A stretch of DNA of 64,000 nucleotides, taken from contig JASVEC010000025.1 of NCBI GenBank assembly GCA_030770535.1, forward strand, positions 1-64,000, in the 5' to 3' direction. This document shows, piece after piece, positions 31,367 to 43,086 of the stretch; within the stretch, counting starts at the first letter, position 1, and every line of letters begins with the position of its first letter. This DNA is from Batkoa obscura. Lineage: Eukaryota > Entomophthoromycota > Entomophthoromycetes > Entomophthorales > Batkoaceae. A model generated the notes under the pieces. It was not told the DNA's origin and ran no database searches. It saw nothing but the letters and a program-made list of their open reading frames with translations. The translations under genes were made by a program, and so were the position numbers.

Positions 31367-31836
31367 ATGACGGAAGGTAAACTTCTAATTCTATCAACTT
31401 CAAATAACAAAAATAAAATCTCACTAGTTATTTTCCCTCCTTTCAGCTGATAAATCAGTAGGAAACGCTGTCCAAGGTTCCAAATTATTTAAAAAATTAT
31501 GTAGTCAATGTCATAGTATAATCAAAGTAGATAGAAAAACAAACTCTATAGAATCTCATTTTATCTTTAACTTCATTTTTTTTATAGAACTCCGGTCACA
31601 AAGCAGGTCCTAATTTATATGGTGTTATTGGAAGAAAAAGCGGTACAGCTAAAGGTTACTTATATACAAAAGCAAATAAAGATGCAAATATATTATGGGA
31701 TCAAGAGAATTTAAATGAATACTTAAAAAATCCAGTCAAATATATACCAGGTACTAAAATGGTATTTACAGGTATTAAAAAAGAAGCGGATAGAAAAGAT
31801 ATTATTGAGTTTATTAAAAAAATTAGTGAAGAGTGA
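31367..31836 (+). CDS. CYC1: Cytochrome c
   Basis: Three exons (31367-31376, 31447-31526, 31588-31836) encode 112 residues, normal for mitochondrial cytochrome c. It carries electrons from complex III to complex IV in the intermembrane space. The haem-binding CSQCH (residues about 22-26), the [13 protein letters not shown] block and the axial-ligand segment [14 protein letters not shown] with Met are all present. The first exon has only 10 coding bases. The second intron is placed with donor GTAGAT so that SIIK joins NSGHKAG; an alternative donor GTATAA four codons earlier would break the phase. Confidence 0.93.
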
Positions 31837-32025
31837 ATAATTATAATAAAGTAAAGATTAGAATTAGAAAAGTTATTAAATTTAATCTGATTTTAAAATT
31901 TATTTCTTTATTAAAATCAAGAAAGCATAAATAAAAAAGGTAATTATTGTATTGTTGTTATTATTTAAAAAAATAGTCGAAAAAAAGTATAGTCTCTATG
32001 TCTCAAAAGAAAACACTACTTTAGC

Positions 32026-34040
32026 TCATTTCCAAACCTAAATAAACATTTAAGTTATTATTTTTTATAAAACCTTCTAAAAACTCTTACCTTAATTGTC
32101 CTATCCGCACAACCTGAAAATAATTTATCATCCCCGACAACTAGAGAATGTACAAATCCTTTATGACCATATAATGTCATGTCACATTGATTCATCCTAG
32201 GTTCCCATCTTTTAATAGTATGATCAAAAGAACCAGAAAATAATTTTCCTTTACAATAAACTACTTGCCAAACTTCCCAATCATGTCCTTTTAATGTTGT
32301 TATTAATTTTTTATCATTCATGGAATAGACTAAGATAGAAGCATCATAGGTTGAAGCAAATAATAATTCTTGATCATCGCTTATTGTTACATCTAATATC
32401 TCATTATCATTGCTAATAATAGTATCAACACATGTTGAGGTGGAAATGTCCCAAATCTAATTAATATGTTATTATATAATCAATATATTATTACTTTAAT
32501 AATTACAACTTACTTTAATAGTTTTATCACTTGAACCTGTAGCTAATTTATTATTTCTTAAAGCAACAATCGAATTCACATTATCTTGATGTCCGATTAA
32601 TGTAGCTTGTAAATTTAAACTTCTTGGATCCCAAATTTTAACTGTTTTATCACTTGAACCTGAAAATAACTTCCCAAATCGACATAATAAAGAATAAACT
32701 TTACCTAATTTAAATTAAAATATCAATATATTTATAATTATAAACTCCTATATATACATTCTGTTTAATTTAAATTAATTAACTTACCCTGATGTTGATC
32801 CAATACTTTGCTTGGATTATAACTTCTTTCCCCTTCTTTGTAATCCCAAGCTTTAATTAATTTATCTGATGAAGCTGTAAAAAATCGCTTTTCATCTTGA
32901 AATACAGTTAATCCCCAAACGGATGTACAGTGAGTATTATGTTCCCAAATAATTTGATTTTGATTATTAATATCATATATTTTGGTACTACCATCATGAG
33001 AACCTGAAAATAATAAACCGTTGGAATAAGCTAATGAGGTTACCCCACTCGTATGACCAGTTATATTTTGTTCTAATTTAATATCATTGTGGGGGAATGA
33101 AGGCTATTTGTAATGAGATAAAATTAATAAAATATTGAATTTATTTATTTGTTCATTTATTATTATATTACCTGATCAACCAGTTCATCTTCTATTATGT
33201 TATGATTGGAACTTGAAGTTCCATTATTAACCTCAACTATTTTTTTGCTCATTCCATTAACATTTCCATTTTGATTTTGATTTACGAGTATCAGTTTAAC
33301 TTTCTCCAACTCTTTATTTTGCTCCTAAAAGTAATTTGTTAAAACTTTTATCTTATATATTCTAAATACAAAACTCCTTACCAAAACTTTCTCTTCCAAT
33401 CCTTTAATTCTATTTTCCATTACTTTAATAAATGGAAGCATCTTTTGTATTTCACAATTCCTCAAATGTTCTTCTTTTTCTTTTAATGTACCATGAAATT
33501 CACAACCATAAGTTTTATTTGGACATTCTATTGGCGTATATAAACAACTTTTTGTATGTGCTTTATAACCATCCAAACGTATTTTTTGAATACATCCGTA
33601 CATTTGATTTTTACAATAAACCAATAATTCATTGATTAAAGAAGCAAGTGCAAGGTTGGGATGTAAATCTAAAAAAACAATAACATTAGTTTTGGGTTTT
33701 TATAATTTTTTTAAAAATAATTTAATTGAAAATTGAAATGAAGATTAAAGTATTACTTACCTTCACTTTTCAATCGACATCGACATAATGGACAAAATGG
33801 TTCAATATTAATTGATTGATAAATACATTTTGCACAATATGAATGATGACATCGATGGGTTATTAAAGGTTCATGACATATATCTCGACAACTGATAAAT
33901 ATTAAATTGTTATTAATTTTAACTTAGAATTAAGTTGAAGTGAAATCAACTTACACTGGACATAATAAAGAATTGGAAGGTTGATTAACAAATTTTAAAG
34001 TTTCAATATCTGAGTCTTCTATTGTAAGCTCAAAATCCAT
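32026..34040 (-). CDS. TRAF7-like RING / TRAF-zinc-finger / WD40 protein
   Basis: Eight exons (33955-34040, 33761-33891, 33382-33668, 33172-33324, 32788-33103, 32514-32704, 32091-32456, 32026-32037) encode 513 residues. The order is: RING finger at about 27-67 (CPVCRDICHEPL...CHHSYCAKC...CPLC); TRAF-type zinc region (CIQKIRLDGYKAHTKSC, CPNKTYGCEFHG...HLRNC); a coiled coil of about 40 residues; then a WD40 propeller of about seven repeats with typical SGSSDKTVKIWD units. This is the architecture of animal TRAF7, an E3 ubiquitin ligase and MEKK3 partner. The last exon encodes only VWK, completing the final blade. Its fungal role is unknown. Confidence 0.85.
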
Positions 34041-34320
34041 CTTCCTTTTCTGTTTTCTTAATATAATATTTATATTTGATTGAATTTCAAAAATTTCAAA
34101 TGAATAAAATTTAATACTTTATTTAAAATTCACAGTATTTTAGCCAGTTTTTTTAATTTTATTTTCGAACTTAATTTTCGATCAGATTTTGAATTTTAGA
34201 GAATCATTACTAATCATTAAAAATCAAAATTTCACCTCAAAAAAACATCAAAAACCTCATAACTAAACATAAAACTTTTTATTCCCTGTCAAAAAAAACT
34301 ACTTTATCTTTTCTAATCTC

Positions 34321-37300
34321 CTACCCAAGCGTAGCTCTTTTTCCAATTTTCGCTGGATCCCCACCCTTACCAAATTGAAATTCATCATAACTAAACATAT
34401 ATATCATTAATAAAAATCCTTCAAATTACTATCAATTAAAAAGTAAACTTACATTGCTTGTAGCCTAAGAATTTCATTATACGGTAGTGATGTATTTGTT
34501 TCCCCCATTGCTTTAGATAAATGTTTCCATTCAATTATTATTTTTTCTCCACTTCCTTTCTTTTCTTGATTTGTATCCTCATTGACTTTACCATTCACTT
34601 CTTCATTTAAATGACTATTTATCACACTCCCTTTCTTTTTCATTAAGATTTTAACTCTTCCTTTCAACTTATCCATCTCAGCCAATGTCAATGTATTCTC
34701 TTTACTCCCCTTAGCCATCTTAGCCACAAACAATTCATTTTCATTCTCTTCTTTATTCCCATTCTCTTCTTTCCCCATTATATAATTTTTACCTTCTAAT
34801 GACTCATGGACTGCCTCTAAATGTGAACTATATAACAAAGCTTGTAAATCGGCACCTGTGAAATTATCACATTTTTCAGCTACCATTTCCAATTTTTCAT
34901 TACATTCATCAGATAAATAAAATTTATTAGCATGAGCTTTAAGGATCATCCAACGATCATATTTTGTTGGTAAATGACATAATAATGATTTATCTAATCT
35001 ACCAGGTCTCAATAATGCTGGATCAATTAAATCGGGTCTTGAAGTTGCTGCTAATACATAAACACCATCTAAGCCTTCTGCTCCATCCATTTGTGTTAAT
35101 AGTTGATTGACCACTCGATCCGTTACACCTGTGGAATCATGACCTCTTCGTGGTGCTATAGCTTCAAATTCATCAAAGAATAATACACACGGTTTAGCTG
35201 CTTGTGCTCGTTGAAATAAATCTCGAACCGATTGTTCAGATGCCCCAATGTATTTGTTTAATATCTCGGGTCCTTTTACAGTAATAAAATTTAAATGACA
35301 TTCTTTAGCTATTGCACTAGCTAACATCGTTTTACCACATCCTGGAAAACCATACAGTAATAATCCTGATCGTAAACGTAAAGGACAGTTAGTAAATATT
35401 GCTTGATATTTAATTGGCCATTCTAAGGTTTCTCTTAATACTTTACGTGTTTCTTCTAAACCGCCGATATCTGTCCATCGTACTGTACTACTTTGTAATT
35501 TCACGCCTCTTAAGGATACTGGTATATAATCTTCTTGAGCTGTTTTAAAATCATCATCATTAATTAATAATATTGTTTTTTCGTTAGTTTCTTGCTCTGT
35601 TTTTATTACTCCGTTGACTTTTTTATTGTCTTCATTATGAACAGTAGATTTCATTTGTTTACTTTCATATTCTTTTGATTTTATTGGTTCATTTGTTTCA
35701 TGATTGTCAATTTTACCTGTAAGTTGACGAATAGCTGAATGATGGACTGCTCTTTCTGTTAAAGTAACTAAATCTGCTGGTAAATAACCTTCAGTTGAAC
35801 TAGCAATGGCCATTAAATCAATTTGTGGTAAACTATTTTTAACGGAATCAATATTACTACTACTCATTATAGCTTCTAATATCTAAATAAAAATAAAAAA
35901 TAAAATAAAAATAAAATATAATAATATAATAATAAGTAAATAAATAAATAAATAAATAACTTACTTTTTGTCTTTCTAATTTACCAGGTGGTTTAATATG
36001 AATAGTATTAGTAAATACATGACATTGTAGTAATAATGAATGAATAGATTGAGATTGTTGAGCTGTAGCAATAATAGTAACTTTTGGATAAATTTTACGA
36101 AAATGTAAAATTAAATTAGTTAAACATTCTGCTAATTGTTTGTATCTGAAAGAATCCATATGTTCCATTTCAGCTGGTATTAAAGTATCTAAATTATCCA
36201 TAAACAATACACTTGGAGAATACCATGCTGCTTCATAAAACTGTAACTTTATTTTTTCAATAACATTAGAGACTCTTTCATTAATTAATGTATTACATTC
36301 TAAATTAATACATTTTATTAGTGTGTTTTTATTAATTCCAATTTGATATTTAATTGTTTTTAATAAAGATGTTTTTCCACTTCCTTTTGATCCACAAACT
36401 AATACACCAATTGATTTATGATTAATCATAGTTAATTGTTGATAATAAGGTGAAATAGAACATCGAATTAATCCAAATAAGTCATTAATTATATTATCAA
36501 ATGACCCTAATTTATCAGGTAAATTACTATATTCTTTCATTAATGAATGTTCTTTTTTAAATAAATTAGCTGGTATAAATAAGGCTGTTGTATCTTCTAC
36601 TATTGTTAATTCAAGCCATTTCTTCACCTTCATATGACTAAAATAAATGGCTGTCATTTCATAAATACCAAGATCAATTTGTATCATTAAATTGTGTTTC
36701 ATCTTATTATTCGTTTTATTAGGTAATGATAACATCATACCATGTGTCAATATAAGTTCACTTTCATCTTCATTATTCTTTAATTTTAGCCATTCTTCAT
36801 AAGTAATGTTATCATATAATTATATTATTATTATTATATTATTAATTACCTAAAAAACAAGTCGTAATCCAAGTACTAGAATTTATAGCTGTAGTATTTG
36901 ATTTCATGAATGAAGGTAAATAATCGACTTTTTTTCTAATTTTAAAAAAATAAAATTAACAAACATAATATATTATTATAACAAACTTACTTATTCTCAT
37001 TATTACTATTATTCCCAGATTCTGGAAAGATAGCTCTAATTTTTAATTGTCTAGGTAAAATAGGTTCATTTAATTCAAATGATAATAATAATCTTGAAAA
37101 CAAATTGGCATTCAAATTCAATCCAATTTGATCGGATATTATGATATGTTCTTTGGGCAATGTTAAATCCCATTGAATTGTTACAATTAAGCTATTGTTT
37201 GTAAATTTCATTAAACTACTCACTTTAGCATGTGTATCATTAGCTGCGGTTGGGGTATTATTTTTGTTGCTATTGATATTGTTGGCGGTGACATTAGGGT

Positions 37301-38293
37301 TGTTGGTATTATTTTGTTTTTGATTCACTTTACTATCTTCTTCAGAAAAATCTGTTCTATTTATTAAAGTAACTTTACCCAACTTTGGGAACTCATTAAA
37401 TTGAATATTTTGTTTTAATGCTTCTTCAAGATTTAATATTGAATTAGGATTGACTACAATTGTAAGTTGATTTTCCAGTTTAATATCATCAAATTGTTTA
37501 TCGGTAATAATTCTTAATATTTTATTTGGAAATTTAATATCTTTTTTTTTTAAATCTTCTTTTATATCTTCTTTTTTTTGTAATGGTTGAACATAAATTT
37601 CACTATTTTCAGATAAGGATATAAACTCTTTTTCAGGTTTAATAGTTACTAATATAAAATAGTATTAATTTAAACCATAACTATTGTTATTGTTAATTTC
37701 TTACCTACTTTAACCTTAATAATAGTACCTCTTACCCATAATGGTATCACTTGATCTTTTTTAACTACTCTACATTGATTTAAGAATTCTAGCTCCAATA
37801 CACCAGCGTTTAATTGCTAAATAAAAATTAAGATTAAAAAATCTTACTACTATCTTAATAAAGCTATTACCAAAACCTCCCAATCTTCAATTGAATTTGG
37901 TATAACTTCAACAGATTCTGCTTTGACTGCTTTAGCCATCACTTTGATTTTAACTTTATCATTTGAGCTTAAATTGCAACATTCTGCAAAGTTGGTATCA
38001 ATTAATATATATTCGTCTTCCGTTCCAAATGTTTTCGTACTTAATCCACTCCATGAGACATAGATTTTTTCTTCCAAGTTTTGACCAGTAATCCATTTTA
38101 ATTCGAATACTAAATCATTTTGATTCTAAATTGAGAATGTTAATGTCAGTAAATAAATGATAAATGTTTATTGTAAATTATTAAAACCTCTATCTACCTT
38201 ATGATTTTCTAATGCATTAGAGATACTTTTAGGTACTTGAATTGAGCCATTTTTTAATTGACCTAACCTTAAACTATATTTCTTTTCTACCAT
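34321..38293 (-). CDS. PEX1: Peroxisomal biogenesis AAA ATPase Pex1
   Basis: Eight exons (38198-38293, 37871-38125, 37705-37816, 36991-37648, 36850-36935, 35965-36794, 34453-35882, 34321-34390) encode 1178 residues. With Pex6 it forms the hexamer that extracts ubiquitinated Pex5 from the peroxisome membrane. The N-terminal double-psi barrel comes first ([22 protein letters not shown]). The D1 AAA domain follows, with Walker A GSKGSGKTS and a Walker B-like VLFMDNLD that lacks the second acidic residue. The D2 domain has GFPGCGKTM, VLFFDEFEAIAPRRG and the TSRPDLIDPALLRPGRLD block. A degenerate D1 is usual for Pex1. The C-terminal exon ends ATLG. Acceptor TATGAAG at 36795 was chosen because no other AG restores phase. 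Confidence 0.92.
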
Positions 38294-40571
38294 TATTATT
38301 TTTATTATTATTAAAAAATATGATTTTTAAAATTTATTTTTATGCTTCTTTCATTAAAAATCACTTGATTTTTAAACCCAATTTAAACAATTTTAGTGGC
38401 TGAAATTTCGGAATTGTGAGCTGGCATTTTTGAAGTTTGAAATGAAGAAATAAAATGTGTAAGATATAAATATAGTATGTAATAGATGGGATGGAGATAG
38501 AAGTAAAGTTGGCTTTGTATTTATACTAAAATTTACTAAAATTTTATTGAGCTTTCATTGTTATGTGTATGAATAAGAGTTCCTAAAGCACAAATTTAAA
38601 GCCATTAATTTTTTATATAAAAGATAAAATAAATAAACGTTTTAATTAAACAATATTTAAATAATATAAGTTGTTTTACAAAATTGATAAAAAGACTAAG
38701 TTATAAAATATCATAAATGCTATTCAAGGCATTTTAATTTGTTTATATACTAGCTGATCTTTCGATATATAAATGGTTTTTTCTTTTCATTAGATTTTCA
38801 TTTTTTTTAAAAGCTAAAAAAAAGTTGTTAGCAAATCGTTGGTAACAAAAAATACTAGAATGATAATAAGAATGATCTTTACAAATTATAGAGGCTTAAA
38901 TATTAATACAAATACTGTCTTCAATTTTATTATAAGTTATAATAGTTTTTTTCTTTAGGTTGAAAAATGAGAATTAAATATTTCAATAAACAAAAATTAT
39001 CTTAAATCAATAAAAAGGTTGAAGATAAAATTAAAATTCTTTCAACAAAAATGATACATAGAAACTAGGGACTATTTAAATAGCAGTGATTTTATGGTTT
39101 ATTGTTTTAATAGTAATATATAGGTATGGAATAATAACGTTATTGTTACTTTAAGTAACTTCAGCTTATATAATAAAACTAATTTGGGTTATATAAGACT
39201 ATTAACATAATAAAAAAATATTTTGAGCTTTTTGTCAAAAAAGGTACTAAATTCCTTTAATTTATCATCTAATATACAAATTAGTTATCTTGATCAATTA
39301 AATAGTAAAAGTATATTATATTAACAATTCAACATAAGTAGTAGTAATTTTGAAAATAAAAAGTATTTTTCAATTAGATATCCTTGTATAGAACATCATA
39401 TATTTAAGAACATTGAAACTATGTTTGAGAATTTCATTTGTCTATTGTTTATTTTTTCAAATCTTAAATCCTTACAGATCAAGGATTTTAAATTAACAAG
39501 TATAAATTCAGGAATTGATATAACCCTACTACACTATTATTATTTACTATAACTTATACAAATGAAATAAGTAGAAATTTTTATAAAGCAATTGAGGATA
39601 TTCTAATATTATATTAGATTAAGCACTAGTAAATATTATTTAATATCATGGTACTTTAATTTATTAACTTATTAAAAATACTAACTATATATGGGGATGT
39701 ATTTTTATGTTTAAGAATTTTATTAACAATCTTTCCACTCAAATAGCGCTTAAAAAATGGAAAAAGTGATGAAACCAAAAAAAACACCTTCATATATTAT
39801 TGAGAAATTACTTATAAACTAAAATATTGTTGTTTTACTAGAAATGTAAATTCAACACTAAAATACTATTATCATATATGTTGCGAAATTTCAAAATTTA
39901 ACTATGATAGAATACTTATATGAGTTAATTCAATATCAAATTAGTTATTACACAAGAGGCTTTCTTTTTTGTTGTTTTGTCCAATTTTTATACGACATAG
40001 GATAAAAATATTTATTAGTTAGATGTTGGAACTAAAAATACATTCTCATGTTGATTTGTCGAAATCATTTTATGAATGTATAAACCTTTGAGTGAAAATG
40101 CCATACTGTATTAGCTTTACTGAAAACGATACAATAAAACATAAAAAACTATAGTACCGAATAATAACATTGAATTACCTATATTTTAATTTTTTAAACC
40201 TTTCATTTTTAAGTAAATATTGCACTTTAGTGTAAAAAGATAGAATTTTGTTTTTTTAATTTCCCTTTTCATAATATAATTTTGAACAAGTAGCTCAACC
40301 ATACTTCATTTTTATAATTAAAATGATTATGATATAAAGTTGATTTAATCTATTATATGAAAGTACTAAATAAATTAATGAATAAAGCACTAAGAAATAA
40401 AATAGAACAAGCTACCTATGATTGGTTCTATCTCAAACATAGAAACAACCTGAAAATGACCTAATAATTAAAACGCCAACCTCAAAAAAGCGCTAAAAGA
40501 GTAGTCTAATTTTGATTTTGATTACAACTTAAGATTTACCTTTCTTTTTTAATTTTAAAAATTGGAACATA
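38294..40571. other. Gene-free spacer with one MITE-like element
   Basis: Holds MITE-like copy 14 and, near 40037-40057, a short run (AAAATACATTCTCATG) like the end of another. A GATTGG box at 40420-40425 lies about 147 bp before the alpha-SNAP start. No gene is seen. Confidence 0.5.
39690..39794 (+). mobile_element. MITE-like short inverted-repeat element, copy 14
   Basis: Near-consensus copy: starts TATGGGGATGTATTTTTATG, core CAAATAGCGCTTAAAAAATG, ends AACACCTTCATA, flanked by further TA repeats. Confidence 0.82.
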
Positions 40572-41674
40572 ATGTCGGAAGCCCAAGCACGTAAATATTT
40601 AGCCGATGCTCAAACTAAAGAAAAATATAAGGGTTGGTTTGGAGGTGATAAATTAGACGAAGCTTATGAGTTATATAATCAAGCTGGAAACTCATTCAAA
40701 TTGGCTAAATGCTGTAACTTTTTTTCATGATCAATAATTTTTTAAATTGACTTTTTTTAAAAAAAACTAGGGAAGGAAGCCGGAGAATCTTTTAAAAGTG
40801 CAGCTAGAGTTTCTACTTCTTTAGGTGAACAAAATGATGCTGCTACACAGTATGTTAACGCTGCAAAGGCTTATAAAAAGGATTATCCACAAGGCAAGAT
40901 TTTTTTCATTAAAAGATTGTATAAATCCTAATATTTATTTAGATGCTATTGATTGTCTTAAATTAGCAGTAAGCATTTTAACTGAACGTGGAAGGTTCCA
41001 TTCTGCTGCTATTCAACAAAAGGAAATTGCTCAACTATATGAAACAGAGTTAAATAATTTAAATGAAGCTATGGCATCTTATGAGTTAGCTGCTGAATGG
41101 TATAGTTCAGAGGATTCAAATGCGTAAATTACATACCATTATTTTAACCACATCTTTTAACATAAATTAAAGCATTGCTAATTCGTGTTTATTAAAAGTG
41201 GCTGAGTTTGCGGCTCAACTAGAACAATATGATAAGGCTATAAAGATTTTCGAACAAGTAGCGAATGATAGTGTCAACAACCCATTGGCTAAATGGTCAG
41301 TTAAAGAATATTTATTAAAAGCAGGTTTATGTCATCTTTGTGTTGGGGTAATTATAGTCAAAGGCTTTTTTTTAAATATTTATAAAATTGTAGGACTCAG
41401 TGAGTACCCTAAGAGCACTTGAAAACTATGATGAGTTAGATCTTTCGTTTTCTCAAACTAGAGAACGAAAACTTTTAAGAGTAATTTAAAATAGAAACTT
41501 ATCCATTTTTGTAATTGTTATTTTTAGAATCTATATGAAGCCGTTGAACAAGAAGATGTTGAAGGATTTACAAATCACGTATTTGAATTTGATCAATTAA
41601 CGAAGCTAGATAATTGGAAAACAAGTTTAATGTTGCGCATCAAAAAATCGATTGGTGATGAGTCTTTAACTTAA
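40572..41674 (+). CDS. SEC17: Alpha-SNAP (Sec17), vesicle fusion adaptor
   Basis: Six exons (40572-40713, 40771-40893, 40943-41123, 41173-41347, 41394-41480, 41528-41674) encode 284 residues, close to the usual 290. It links the ATPase NSF/Sec18 to SNARE complexes to recycle them. Family blocks present: [75 protein letters not shown], and the C-terminal [16 protein letters not shown] with the leucine and acidic residues that stimulate NSF. The second intron has a GC donor (CAAG/GCAAGA) and an ordinary TTTAG acceptor; no GT donor would preserve phase. It converges with the 48-residue peptide gene. Confidence 0.92.
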
Positions 41675-41903
41675 TGTATTACAAAATTAATATTTTTAAA
41701 TTGGTTTTAATATAAGATTATTAAATTGAAGTTATTTTCTAGCCAATATTTTGATTTTATACATTAGCACTCCTATAATAAATTTATCGCATTATTTTTA
41801 ATAAACTTGAATAAAATTTATGTAATAAATCTATTGCTTTTATTCTTTATATTAAACTTATAGTATCTTTAATAAGGCTGAATAAAAATTATATAATACT
41901 AAA

Positions 41904-42050
41904 TTATTTTTTGTTTTTAGTCATCATCTCTTGTCTCTTTTTATCTCTTTCATGTTTGCCTTTATCAATTTGAGTTTTTACCCAAAGCACTAAGATGGTC
42001 GCCATAGTAAAAGCTGCAAAAGGTTGGGCTATTTTGGAATTGATGTTCAT
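41904..42050 (-). CDS. Small single-pass membrane protein, 48 residues
   Basis: Intronless. MNINSKIAQPFAAFTMAT is followed by a hydrophobic stretch (residues about 9-25, FAAFTMATILVLWV), then a strongly basic tail (KTQIDKGKHERDKKRQEMM). The shape is that of small mitochondrial inner-membrane proteins, but no family was recognised. It is supported by position: it lies between alpha-SNAP and the TFIIA gene and shares a 218-bp upstream region containing a GATTGG box (42123-42128) with the latter. Confidence 0.6.
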   Translation of the reverse strand: MNINSKIAQPFAAFTMATILVLWVKTQIDKGKHERDKKRQEMMTKNKK

Positions 42051-42268
42051 TTTATAAACTAATAAGGAAGAATCCTCTAATAACTAGTTATTGAGATTAT
42101 AATCCCAAGCAACTTTCAGCTTGATTGGTTACTCTGTTGCAAAATTAAAGCACAAACTTCAAAAACCGTTAAACCATATGGGCTCTCAATTTTAATTGGC
42201 CATCACCAAGCAGTATAAAAGGCACTTGAGTTGGTTTATAAAAAGGTAAAAAAACTCTTCTTTTAAAA

Positions 42269-42689
42269 ATGTCACAATATTATGAATTATACCGTAGTAG
42301 CACATTAGGGATGGCATTAACAGATTCTCTTGATGAGTTAATTACCACTGGCCAAATCAACCCTCAATTAGCTATGCGCGTTTTAAATCAAGTAAGTAAA
42401 AGTTTAAAAGACTTTTTAAAAAGTTAATGCTTGATTTAGTATGACCGTAGTGTCACTGAAACTTTAGGAAACCAGGTTAAAAGTAGAGCTACTTTTAAGG
42501 TATTTATTACGCACTTTTTTGAATTTTAGTTTAAATTGACTTTAGGGTCATCTTCATACTTATAGATTCTGTGATGACGTTTGGACTTTCATCATTGAGA
42601 ATCCTACCTTTAGGTTTGAAAGTGAAGTGGTCAACGTACCTAAAGTTAAAATAGTTGCATGTAATGCTAAGAAACCTGGGGAAGCTTAA
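42269..42689 (+). CDS. TOA2: Transcription factor IIA small (gamma) subunit
   Basis: Three exons (42269-42391, 42440-42499, 42546-42689) encode 108 residues, the usual length. It forms TFIIA with the large subunit and stabilises TBP on TATA DNA. The N-terminal four-helix part ([35 protein letters not shown]) and the C-terminal beta-barrel ([31 protein letters not shown]) are complete. Introns are 46-48 bp. Confidence 0.95.
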
Positions 42690-43086
42690 GTACCTCATAT
42701 TAAGCACTTGGTTGCTATGCTTTTTAGATTTTAATTTAATAAATTCAATGTGATAAATACTGAATTATTAGTCTTTATTTAAATTATTGTCTAATTTGTT
42801 GCTTAAATATCATTTATCTTATACTAAAATTTAGAAGTTGTTGATGAACCACATAATAGGTAAAAAACTACAAGCAGCTTTGATTTTGAAACATTTAAAT
42901 TATCTAAAACTAATAAAACGAGTATTTTAAATTATATTCAAGTATAAAGTCAACATATTAGTATTATTTGTTTGTGCTTTTATTGTGTCAAAAAATACTA
43001 AAACAAAAGAATAATCTATAATTTGATTTACTAATTTTAGAAGCTCTAATAACCCAAAAGTTGTATCTATAAAACCTCAAATCGAC
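42690..43086. other. Convergent spacer, nothing recognised
   Basis: 3' flanks of the TFIIA and exonuclease genes. AT-rich, with no repeat copy. Confidence 0.5.

Noticed and set aside
36795-36849. Non-canonical GT-TG intron in PEX1
   Set aside because: An acceptor TATGAAG a few bases further restores phase with a normal GT-AG pair, so no exotic splice site is needed.
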